A DNA stretch of 64,000 nt, taken from the NCBI RefSeq assembly GCF_022581195.2, contig NC_061480.1:5480892-5544891 (forward strand). Reading direction: 5' to 3'. Position 1 is the first letter of the stretch. Each line of letters starts with the position of its first letter. The position numbers and the translations under genes were made by a program. Below, in pieces: positions 1-12,700 of the stretch. The stretch comes from Helicoverpa zea. Lineage: Eukaryota > Arthropoda > Insecta > Lepidoptera > Noctuidae. Below the pieces are notes generated by a model that saw nothing but the letters and a program-made list of their open reading frames with translations, did no database searches and was not told where the DNA came from.

Positions 1-166
1 TGATTTTGACTTTGACGCACCTGTTCTCAGTGACTTTTCCTTTTGACCCCTTGGAAATTGAATTTCTATGAAAAAACTGTCCAGATGTTGACTTGTCGTG
101 CTACAACAGATAGTAAAATTAGTCTATCAACCAATTATTTACATGACTTTCCTACTTTATTTCCAG

Positions 167-749
167 ATAATGCACCATGGAACAGCATGTGTAGTGACAG
201 AGGCGGAGTGGGGCGGCACCCTCGCTCAGCTCAGGTTAGAGCGAGCATGCGCTCTGCTCGCGTGGTGTAGGACTGCGCATCAGCCACATGCTGCTCACGG
301 TAAGTATTGCTCGCAGATAATGCACCATGGAACAGCATGTGTAGTGACAGAGGCGGAGTGGGGCGGCACCCTCGCTCAGCTCAGGTTAGAGCGAGCATGC
401 GCTCTGCTCGCGTGGTGTAGGACTGCGCATCAGCCACATGCTGCTCACGGTAAGTATTGCTCGCAGATAATGCACCATGGAACAGCATGTGTAGTGACAG
501 AGGCGGAGTGAGGCGGCACGCTCGCTCAGCTCAGGTTAGAGCGAGCATGCGCTCTGCTCGCGTGGTGTAGGACCGCGCATCAGCCACATGCTGCTCACGG
601 TAAGTATTACTCGCAGATAATGCACCATGGCACGGCGTGTGTAGTGACAGAGGCGAAGTGGGGCGGCACGCTCGCTCAGCTCAGGTTAGAGCGAGCATGC
701 GCTCTGCTCGCTTGGTGTAGGACTGCGCACCAGCCACATGCTGCTCACG
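167..749 (+). repeat. Four tandem 150-bp copies of one PLC-epsilon exon
   Basis: Exon-like units of 133 bp lie at 167-299, 317-449, 467-599 and 617-749, each followed by a GTAAGT donor and separated by only 17 bp ending in CAG. Each encodes about 44 residues starting IMHHGTACVV and containing WGGTLAQLRLER. Copies 1 and 2 look identical over 150 bp. Copy 3 has TGG changed to TGA at the tryptophan. Copy 4 has a Glu-to-Lys change and a few substitutions. All donors are in the phase required by exon 1128-1257, and the 150-bp period keeps frame, so a long exon holding one or two units is readable, while three units hit the stop. The only acceptor preceded by a good pyrimidine tract is at 166. A collapsed or expanded assembly is an alternative explanation. 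Confidence 0.85.
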
Positions 750-3700
750 GTAAGTATATAAAGGATTAAGAGGGGAAAAACTCCTTACCTATTTCACTGG
801 AAAACACATTTAACACTATCTTACACCCGCACACGCTTTTGAGGTCTTAGGCCGGCAATACACGGACCGCTTAAAGCAGTCTTCAAGCTTCAAGCTCTCG
901 ACTGCACAGTGAAATGCAGTGTTCTATGGACTCACATACACGAAGCGCTCGAGCAGCTCCAACTGATTCGGGTGGTTGACAGTCAAGCGGTCCGTCTATT
1001 GCCGGCCTTAGAAAGAGCAAAAACAGTGAACCCCAAATGACATTAATACGACTTAATTTCGACTTTGTTCCTGCTCAAAGCATAGTACCTAAAATCCATA
1101 ATAACCTGACAATACCCTTGTTTACAGGAGAAACCCCATCAGAAAACATGGCACAACCTGAAGTGAGCCTATCATACAACCCTGAGGAAGTCATACCGCT
1201 GAAGTATACTGCTAACCTGGCGCATGAGAATGAAGCTGGCATCGTTGGAGAAGAGGGGTAAGTGTTTTAACCATATAAAAAATATACCTACCTAAAATCT
1301 TCTCCCACCACTTAAAAAATTGTTCAGCCAACCGTGATATAATCGTGCACAAACATTTATGCAGGTCACAGAGAGCACCTGCTCTTTTTTGAATTCGGTT
1401 TTTTTAGTCTTTTTTTTCGAAGACTTCACAAAATACTGAAAGGGATTATATAAAACTTTTGACATGGCTCTATAAGTCTATGTGCAAAATAAACATACTT
1501 AACAGAACTGCAGACACCGCATTCTAGAGCCATATCAAAAGTTCTAGGTACTTCCAAATGCCTATATCTTGGAAAATATAGGTATGATCAATGACAATGA
1601 CCGAGAAAAGGGGCGGAAGAAAAACATATTGAGGAAACCTGGACTTGTAAAGTCTGAAATCACAAATCCACATTGGGCTTTGTAGATTTGAGTGGAGGAC
1701 GTGCCTAGAAGTAGGACTGACAATTAATGATGATGATGATAACCTATCATCAAACATTACTTATGTAATTACTCTTTCTTCTCTTTCCAGCTTCATAGAC
1801 CTCCAATGCGTAAAAGACATGAGACTCGGGGGGAAACTGCTAGAACCACGTGACGTAGCCGAGCTCACGGCCTGTGCCAGACGTCATGGCTTGGAGACCT
1901 GTGCTCATGGGCCGCATATCATATCGCTAGTATATGGGAGGACGTTGAGCGATAATAGGACCGTCCACTTTGTGTTGCCGGCTTATTCTTATAGGTGAGT
2001 TTTTGGATGGGTGACCATTTTAACCATATTTTTTGGAGTAGGTAACTGGGCCTTTGGGATTGTGTGAATGGCATTTTGACCGATTTTCCTTAGTGGTGTC
2101 TGAGGAGTTGTGGTGGACTAGTTGTTAAAAGACCAGCCTCTCAAGTATAGTATGAGTGTGGGGGTTTTCTTAGGACCGGCCGAATTGCCTTTGTGGGTTT
2201 TAGAAACTATCTCAAAGCAGCCTGGTGTATATTAATGATCGGTGGATGCACTCCCATGCCTGGGTGGGCTCCAAAAGCTGATTACAATTCCACGTCAGAG
2301 GCCGTCCGATGGATTTGCGAAAACTCGGATATCTCTTATAAGAAGACTTCAGTCGCCCAAAAGACCGTCTTTAGCAAAACTGCAAAAACTCGTAACAATA
2401 ACGGACTAATACCTAAGTTCCCCGACACCATAAACACCATTTTTATTATTAAAAACTGTTTTTCTAAGACCTCGTCCAATGTCAAAAGCAATCACGTATT
2501 GTTAAGAAATACATACCTACGGTCCTTTTTTCATGCAACCTCCTTTTCAAATTCCAGGGTATGGGCGGTAGGTCTCCACTCCGTCATACGCGCACTGATG
2601 AGTCAAGCGAAGCTAGCTGATCGGAGCTTAGCGTGGCTGAAGAACAAGTATACGGCTTTGTACTATGAGGATGGCTGCTGTTGTGAGCCGCTGGTTTCTG
2701 ATGCTATTAGAGTGAGTGTGATTAACTGGCTTTGTGGTCAATTGTCAAGTGTTATTGTCTGTTTAGCTTTTGTCTATGTTTATGAAGTTGTAGATACTAG
2801 TGTTCTACATGAAGCGGCAGGCTGTCTGACCTCCTTAATTTTCTGACTTCTAAATAAAACTACTTTTACGGATTTTATCGCCCGTGACCATGGATACTGT
2901 AAAGGATCCGAAACGTCGGGATTAATTAATAATCCGTGAAAGTAGTTTTATTTTGTGACTTCTATCTTACCTAGTAAGGTAAGTGAAACAAATTCTAATG
3001 CGTTTGCAGTAGCAAACGCATTAGAATTTGTTTCACTTGACATAGATTTTTATGACAACAATATGATATGATTATCTCACCTGTTTCTGCTTAATGTTCA
3101 CTACCGATTCTGACTATTTATAATATAGAGCTACATTATTTTGTGCCCACAAAATTCTCTCATGGATTCAGCTGTCTAATAGTCAGATGTATTGATGAAA
3201 AAACTCTCGTGGAAAATCTATATATATAAAAATGAAACCCGCTTCCCGTTGTCACGACATAACATGAAAACGGCTTGACCGATTTGGCTGAAAATTAGAG
3301 GGGAGGTAACTTAGACCCGGGAGAAGGTTTTAGGATAGTTTTTGTCACCATCTGGCTACGGGACGCGGGTGAAACCGCGGGCGAAAGCTAGTAAATTCAT
3401 AAACCCCAATATCCCTAGGATTTGTTACTCATAATTCATTAACTAGCATTTAAAAACGCCACAAAAAATCTAGTGCCAGACAGAAATACGCTCAATTCTT
3501 TTACTAATAAAGCTCAATCTCCAATCTCCACCAGCTCTAACCAATTACCTCTCATCTCCAGGTCTTCGGCGGCAGAGAGTCTACCTGCGGCAGCTCATCA
3601 CATTCTACTCCCGTCAAAGGAACGTACGCTGACTCACATTCTGACTCTCTTAGGAGTTCTGGGATCAAATTCAAGGTCAGAAAATATGGTATTACTAGCC

Positions 3701-6700
3701 TTTGCCTGCGGTTTTGTCCGCATCCCGTGGGAAGTATTTTGTGTATCTGAATGAAAAGTAGCCTATAACCCTTTCTCAATAAATGGGCTGTGTCACACTT
3801 GTTGTTTTAAATCGGGCCATTACTTTACAAACTGCCTCGTTGGTCTAGCTGTCGCAAGTGCGGCTGCTAAGCATGAGGTCTCAGGTTCGATTCCCGAGTC
3901 GGGCCGAAATCGCTTTGTGGGTTTTAGAAGACTTTCACAAAGCAGCCCGGAGCCTGGAAGCTGGTGATTGATACACCCGTGCATCGGAGAGCACGTAAAT
4001 GTCGGTCCTGCGCCTGATCTCTCTCCGGTCGTGTCGGATTGCCGTCCCATCGGGCTATGAGAGTTAAGGAATAGTGAGTGCACCTGTGTCTGCGCAAATG
4101 CTCGTGCACTATAATATGTCCTGCGTAGTTGGCTAATCTCCTTACATGAGAACAGCCGCCGTAGCCGATAATCGGCTAGGAGGACATCACTTTCTGAAAA
4201 AGTCGTGGTGGCCTAGTGGGTAAAGGACCAGCCTCTCAAGTATGAGGGCGCGGGTTCGATCCCAGGTCAGGCAAGTACCAATGCAACTTTTCTAAGTGTG
4301 TATGTACTTTCTAAGTATTTCTTAGACATCATTGACTGTGTTTCGGATGGCACGTTAAACTGTAGGTCCCGGCTGTCATTGAACATCCTTGGCAGTCGTT
4401 ACGGGTAGTCAGAAGCCAGTAAGTCTGACACCAGTCTAACCAAGGGGTATCGGGTTGCCCGGGTAACTGGGTTGAGGAGGTCAGATAGACAGTCGCTTCT
4501 TGTAAAGCACTGGTACTCAGCTGAATCCGGTTAGATTGGAAGCCGACCCCAACATGATTGGGAAAAGGCTCGAAGGATGATGATACTTTCTGAAATGAGC
4601 GCGTTCAGAAAATATTTTTACAAACTATATCATTTAAAATACTAAAATATGTACTTATATAATTAATTAAAATAAAATATAATTAATTTTTTGAAGGTCA
4701 ATGTCAACTTTTTATGACCTCAGAAATTTCACACATTTATGTTTTAGTAAATTAATTGAGGTATATTCTACATATAAAGATATTTTTGTTATTTTACAGA
4801 AAAATAAATCAACTTCAGAGCTGAAAACGAGCTCTCCAAAAAGTTTTGTATCGACACACACTTCAGGTACGAGAAGCGAAGACGAAGTAATACAGGGATC
4901 ACCGCGACATAGGTAAATAAGAAATATAAGAATATTTATATACGTGAAATATGGTTTTACATCTAATAGATATTGTTCTGCATGTAGGTACTACTCATAT
5001 ACACAATAATAAAATCATATCCTAATTGCAACAAAATGCAGAACTTATTTGAAATCGATATAATAGCAAAATCATATAAAACTGAAACAATAATGCAATA
5101 AAAACTTCTTATTATCTGTAAAAAGTAACTATCTGAAAGATTTATTTTTTAATTTTCAAAACGCAGTATAGTTATTGAAAAGTTGCCACCCGTTTCGTAC
5201 TTTTACAAAATATCTATCTAATTTTGTTTCCATTTAATTTTTTTATAGTTCCTACTCATCATCAATGAGTCACCATCACTCTTATGGACCACGACACAGC
5301 AGCCTGACCGCAGCTGCCACCAGCATCATGGCTGGCTCACCTAATAGGAGTAGGTAAGGATGACCTTGACCTGGTTTTAGGATGACCTACAATTCTAATA
5401 GGTCGAAAAATAGTTACGTTGTAGTTACATCTGTAAATTCACAAATAAGACTGCTATTTCTAATTAAGAAAAATAACAACATAAATGTTTATGAAGTAAA
5501 TAAATTACCTACTTGTTTATTTTACGTTACACGACATCCTTCAGATTTATTGAAATGACCTTGACTTTTGATATGTTGACCTTGGGGTCAAGCTTGACCC
5601 ACTTTTTTACGCGTGGTTAGCTAATCGCATGCGTAAATATTTTGATGCTTAGTTTACTAACAACGGTATTTTTGTTCCGGAAACTGCAGCATTAGCTTAT
5701 TTTTATTTTAAAAAATATATTTTTCTTTCAACAATAAAATTGTTCTCTTGAACTTTTGGTATAGACAGATGCTTAAATATTGGTGTTTATTTACTTCGTC
5801 TTTTATGTTTTCGATTCAAGCATACTAACATTAAAAAATATTATGAATTTAAAATAAATGATATCTTATTCTTACAGTTTAAGAAGATTAGAAACAAGTG
5901 AGAGATTTTGGGAGAACCTCAAGCATTTAAGAACGGGTTCCGTTGGATATGACACACAATTGGACTTCATGGATTTTGTCACCTTATTTAGGAGTTTCAG
6001 GTGAGATTTGTTGATATTCCATTAACAGAAAATAACTCTTCAACATTTCTCTGTCAACTTTTTCTTATGACTTTGACCTTCAATTAAATTATACATAATT
6101 TTTTCTTCACCCATTTTAGATATTTAAGCAAAACATCAAAATACTTTGGAGAAGTTCAGTTACATTATTGTAGTTGCACATTTTCAAATAACAGCATTTT
6201 CGAATATACACAATTTAAGATTTTCTCCATTGATACTTAGTTTTCCCAACTTAAATATTTATTGTTCACAGTCTAGTGATGCGGTCTGAACTCAGAGATA
6301 TTTTCGAACAACTAGCAGTGCCAAGAAATCGATCACCATTGCTCGGCGCCGAGAAAAGTCGAAGTTCGCCCGAACTTTTCCGAAGCAGAGCTATCTTTAG
6401 GACAGGTTTGTATTTAATGGTACTTACCTAAATAACTGTTGTTTTACTTTAGTTTATTAATTTTAACAGTATACCTACACTGTCTCGTTGGTCATGCGGT
6501 CATAATCGCATCTACTGACTTTTTTGATGTATTTTGACCTTGAACAACTCAGAACTTGAGAGAATTTTACAACCTGTATGCATATATTTTATACCTATCA
6601 TGTATTTCTCTATACAGGTCTTCTTACAAGAAATGGGTCTTTAGACCTGGAGCCCCCGAGCGACAAAGTTGGAAGGAAAAAAGCCTTCGACCTTCTTGCT

Positions 6701-9700
6701 GCTGCAGCTTTACCTGGTGAGTTGAGTGAGACATACAAGCATCAGGCATAGCTTAGCTGTCATTTTTTCCAAACTATGTTGGAGTCCGGAGTACTACAAC
6801 AGTTCGGTTGAATTGATTCCGTAGGACATCGTTTTTACCCGCAAAAAAATAGTAAATTGAGGAACTACTTATGCACTTTCCTTTCCCCAAAATATCATAC
6901 TCAACCGTGAAGAATGTATTATTTACCTTTTGAAATTATATTCATCACCTTCCATTCAGTGGATTTTCTCTATAAGTTAAATCGCACATTAATTATTATT
7001 TAATACCTATTATAATTTTCTCATCAGGTGCGTGCCCCGATGTGAGCGGGAGAGTACTTTCTTTACCTACCCTCGGCAAGTTCTGCGAAACGAGACAGAA
7101 TGAGCCCAAGACAGAACAACAGCTTAGGGACATTATACAGGTAAATTCCTTTATGTCAATACTAATAGCATAAAGATGAAGAGTCTTTTCTTGCTTGAAA
7201 ATCAGAAACGACTACCTAGCCCGATTTTTAAAAATATTTCAGTGATAGATAGTCCATTTATCGAGGAAGACTATAGGCTTCTTTAATCGAAGTTGTTCCC
7301 GGGAACGCTTTAGCACTTAAAGATTGTTATATCACCAAATTCCGAGGTGCTAGACTACTTTATTCATCATGTTCATCATCATATCAGCCAATTGTCGTCC
7401 ACTACTTAACGCAGGCTTCGTCCATCACTATCAAATAATTATTCTACAAGAAATTATACTTATATTTCATCTTGTGAACAAAAATGCTTTTAAACTAATG
7501 TAATTTATTCCTAATTTCTATTTCCTAGAGACATGAACCGGACCCGACTCTTCGAGCGGACAACTGCCTCTCGTTCGAAGGGTTCGTGCGGTTCCTCACT
7601 GACAAGGATAACTACGCCTTCGTGCCTGAACAGATGAGGGCGAATTTTATTAGGTGAGTTGTTTCTTTGTAATTTTGTGACAAGTTAAATATTTTCTTCT
7701 ACTATAAAAAAAACTATGTATTATATTCACGCATCGTTGTTAGAAGGGAACAAGAGGTTTTTATAGAAAAATTTCAAGTCACGTGTTTAAAAAAGTCAAA
7801 TTATTACAAATACATGACAGTAATATTGCGTTTGGATAAAATGTACAATAATTTCCGAGAGTGTAAAAGTAACCTACTCGAGGTGTCGTGTATGATAACT
7901 CGTTAAATTTTTGTGACCTTTGACCTTGAATATCTAACCAATGGTTATGAAATATCATAATGATCTTTTATACATTTTCACTTAATCCCACGGCTTCACC
8001 GCTGCGCTCATTTTACTTTCAACAGTATTCAATCTCATAACTTAACTAAAGAACCCTTCACATAATTTGACCAAAACCCCTCAAAAATACTTGTTTACTC
8101 ACACCAGTCTCCTCCCACAGCAAAACCTCAACATCAGAAGACGAGGAAATGCAGAAGACCATAGCTAAAGACATGACGGGTCCGCTCTCACAGTACTACA
8201 TCGCGAGCAGTCATAATACGTACCTGACTGGCCACCAGCTCAAAGGGGAGTCGAGTGTCGAGTTGTATAGTCAGGTAAGTGGATACTGGACATCTTAGTT
8301 TGTAAGGAGTTTTTAATATCCTCTTATGGCCCATTTTCACCCTCAGCATACAACTATGAAAATTGCACCTCAAAATTCATAGTAAACATTTTTAAGAAAC
8401 TGACTGTCGCCGATAAGAGGCCCAAAGTCTATCCATAATTACCAGGAAACTAAGATATAACTTTACCTCTCCCATAGCGGGTGGAGGCAATACATAATAT
8501 TTTCAATAAACTTCTTATTTTAAGATTAATTAATGAAACCGCTACATTTATATTGAATACGTTTATTATTTAAATACGGAAATGGAAAAATACAATTCAG
8601 GCAGTCATTTCACAAACTTCAGTTTGAAATACCTCAACATATTATAGCATTATTTCGAAATTTTGACACCAATTTACATCAGTATCAGTGCATTTTCTCT
8701 ATATAAATGAGCACTTATTTTTGAATTTTGCACAAACAATTTACTAATAATGCAAATACACCAAATCAAGTTTTGAATGCTTACATTAATTTCTTCATTA
8801 AATGCATAAATATGAAACGTTTTATAATCTTTAACCTAGATTTTATACCCAAAATCTTATATCTAACTTATCTTAAAAAATTCTGACAATTACACTCGAT
8901 CGTCTACTAATCACCGCTATTAGGTGTTAATCACCGAGCAACAAATCGCCGTTCTGAGCGATTAATGCGTGTTGCGTCTGTACCAGAAACGCGCGCGGTA
9001 GTCGTCACTGCACGTTAGGAACGCCGGTGCGGTGCCTGAGTGTACTATGAATCTGTGAAGAAAAAGATAAATCAGATAAAGTAATCAATGTACAAAGCGT
9101 ATGTCGTACCTAATCACATTAAATTAAATACGTTAATATACTGGTTAAAAAAATACATCTATAAAAGAAAATCGTGTAAGTTACACTTATGTAATCATGT
9201 TAGTAGGTATAACTATGTAATCATAGTGCAGTGCAATGCGAGCTACAGAACGGTCGCGTTTTCGCTGCACAGTACGAATATTATATTCGCGTTTTGCGCG
9301 GCATTAGCCGCTGCCCATTTTAGTAGCGATGAGTTCTAAACCGCTCATCGCCAACGAACTTTTGGCGTTCATTAATCATGCCATCGATTATATGGATGAG
9401 GTCAGCATCGTGCAGATCTGCAGATCAGCCTACAAAGAGGAGGAGGTTTGCAGTGCAAAACTGCTGCTCTTCACGTCGCTCGGACAACTCGAGCAGATGC
9501 CATCCCGCCGAAGGCCCGGTGGCGACAAGAGCCTGCAGGATATCATCTCCCTGCTGAAGAGGACAAATCCTGATGACGTGCCTGAGTTCGTGGCGAAGGA
9601 TTTGCATAAGCTGCCTCCCGTCACGTTCGATCACGTCGATGTCACCAGGCTGTTGAAAGACATAACGTGTCTTAAGGAGAGCCTGGAAGATATGAAGTCC

Positions 9701-12700
9701 AAGATGGAAGCTTCACAGGTTACCATTAGTGATCTACGTGGTGAAGTAGCGTTGTTGCGCAACGCTGCTTCTATAAGTGGGTCATTGGATGTAATTAATG
9801 TGAATACTCGTCGCGGGGCGCAAAATGCGTCCGTCATCAGTTTCGAGTCGGCGAATTCGAGTGCGTCACCGGTCGCCGATGTCGCTGACGATGCACCCCG
9901 CCCCGCCGCCGTCGCCGCTGCTGTGTCAACCCCTGCGGCCGAACCTTGCGTAGGAACATCGACCCCCAAACGCGCCTACGCAGCAGTTGCAGCCACCAAC
10001 AAGCCTGCTGTGACGCAAACAAAGCGGGCCAAAGCAAAAGGGGGTAAACAAACCCGTGGCACAACACAGCCACAGACTGGTCCTAAGAAGGACACGTGCG
10101 ACAAGGATGGCTTCATAAAGGTAGAAAGGAGAAAAAAGAAGCCAACTTGTAGGAATAAGTGCGGAACTGCACAAACTGGACCCAACATCCTGCTGCGTCC
10201 TGCAGTACCAACGACGCAGTTGTAGGTGTCCCGACTACATCACACCACGACGGTGGAGCAGATCGTGGAGTATGTCCGATCCAAGACCAACTGGACCTTG
10301 AGGGTGGCGAAGTTGGAGTCGCGCCACAATACGAACTTCAATTCGTTCATGGTGCGAGTTCCAACTCATCACATCGAGACATTCCTCAAGGAAGAGTTTT
10401 GGCCGAAGGGTGTCGTATATCGGAGGTTCCGAGGATGGCTACGCGACACCTCGCAGCGTAACACGACGCCGACAATTCGTGTGCATTAGTTTTAAGTTAT
10501 CTATGAAACATATGTATTAGTTTATTATTTAATGTTATGATATATTTACGTATTGTATTCCCTATGGGCCTCAGATGCTTGACTTAAATAAATAAATAAA
10601 ATAAATAACTCAAGAATGGCTGAACCGTTTAAGCTGAAAATTAGAGGGGAGACCCGTGGGTAACAGCTAGTATCAGATAAGTTGGTATAAGCAAAATTAA
10701 CTTCATTGTAATTTGTAATAGTGCGAATCAGCTGTCAAAATATCAAAATGATGTAGGGGCTATTTTCTAAAAAAAAACTTCAAATTACTCAATTGTGCCG
10801 ATCACGACTAGTATTGATGGCCTGGAACTATAACCTAACACAAAAATATTTGCGTATACATTACTCTTATTGTCCCTCTATGTACTGAATATATAGTCAC
10901 ATTCACTCGAAGTGGTGATTATTGACTTATCACCCAATTCGGCGATTATCTTACCTGACAGCACCACTACACTCACTGCAGTAATTCCCACCAAAATTAC
11001 TCACGGTGGTGATTAACGAAAAAATTGCTCACTATGGTGATCTTACCTGACAGCTCCATTATGTCCTAGCGACATAAGTTGGCACCTACTGGCACTCCTA
11101 GAATGCCAGGTGCAGAGAGACGTGGTAGCTTCATCAGGGAACATTACATAGTCCTCAGTGTGATTGAAAACGGCTTGGGCGTGATGCTCTTGTTTGCCTG
11201 GGGATTAAAAATAGGGTTTTAATACTACGGATAACAAAAAAAGTTACGTAAGATTGTAAAATTGTAAGGTCGGCGTGAAGAATTACCGCGGCCCTAGTAC
11301 ATAAAGGGCTTAAGAAGGAATATGATGGGCTTTAGTCAGTAAGAGTCTGACACTCCCGAGCGCTGCACCCACAACCGGGAGGGGTATTCGAAGATTTCTC
11401 ATAAAAAAGGAAAGTCGTTAATCAACAAATGTATTTTTGGGAGCCGGCAAATAGGTTTCCTTTGCTAAAAAAAAACAAAACATCAAAAACTTACGGTCAG
11501 CTAATATTTTTAAACCGTGTATTGCATGCCGCAAACCAACAAAACAATACTTTAACTTTAACATGATAGTGTTCTGAACGCTTCATAAAATTAATTTTTA
11601 ACTGACTTCAAAAAAGAAAGGAACTGAGAACCAGTTTGACGTGCATGTTGTTTGTGTGCGATTATCTCACGTTAGCCTGAAGTGATTATGAAGCGGCTTT
11701 TAGTTTAATATTTTATTAACATTTCTAAAGCCGTTTTATGTTTTGGTAAAAATGACGTTTTAAAATTTCTATTTACAGTGCATTATACTCGAATTTCATG
11801 TATGATGAATGAATGAATGACTATAATATACATTTCAATGAATTCATAAAATATATTTACCTGTGGTACCAGCGCCCGTATATTGTATCAGACACCGACT
11901 GCTCGCCAATTCCCATAGCTTGATAGATGAATCCAGTCCCGATGTTAATAGATACTGTAAAAAATGGAAAATACAATAAATTACAAATATTATAATAGCG
12001 AAAGTTTGCGTGTGTGCTACTTTATCATGCAAAAACAGCTCATCGGTTTAAAAAACTTTCTGAGCTGAGTACCAGTGTTAGGGTGCTTACATAAAGAAAC
12101 AGGTTTCCGGTACAGACAAACCTATTCCTATTCACTCACTTATAAAGAAACAGACCTGTTTCTTTATAAGTGAGTGAATAGGATTATATTGAAATATTAT
12201 ACCTGCATTGATCGGTACTTACCCGTACAGGTTTGTCTGTACCGGAACACCCATATACAAGGAGCGACTGCCGATCTAACCTCCTCAACCCAGTTACCCG
12301 GGCAACTCAAAACCCCTTGATGAGACTGGTGTCAGACTTACTGGCTTTTGACTACCCGTAACGACTGCCAAGGATGTTCAATGACAGCCGGGACTTACAG
12401 TTTAACGTGCCATCCGAAACACAGTCATTGGTGTCCAAGATACACTTAGAAAGTACATACAAACTTAGAAAAGTTGTATTAACAAACCTTGCTATTCCTA
12501 GTGAAGGCGACGGAACAAACTTCGGACCCGTCGTGTGCGTTGATAAAGGTGTTGAAACACCTGTTCGACACTGTGTCCCACAGTTTCACGCACCCGTCCG
12601 CGCTACCGCTAGCGAAGTACTTGCCGTTTGGTGAGAACCTGAATGATAACAATAGTAGTGGTGTATTTCGTGAAAAAGTTTGTTTAAATATTTTGGCAAA

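Noticed and set aside
167..749. CRISPR-like array
   Set aside because: Repeats are directly adjacent exon copies with no variable spacers in a eukaryotic gene.
2193..2846. 217-codon plus-strand frame
   Set aside because: It crosses a SINE scrap, the true exon 2558-2711 and its donor. Only the exon part is PLC-epsilon coding.
4200..4275. tRNA gene on the plus strand
   Set aside because: Head of a SINE bounded by an exact 11-bp target duplication.
9631..10188. Several minus-strand frames of 70-112 codons
   Set aside because: Shadows of the gag-like plus-strand frame, with low-complexity content.
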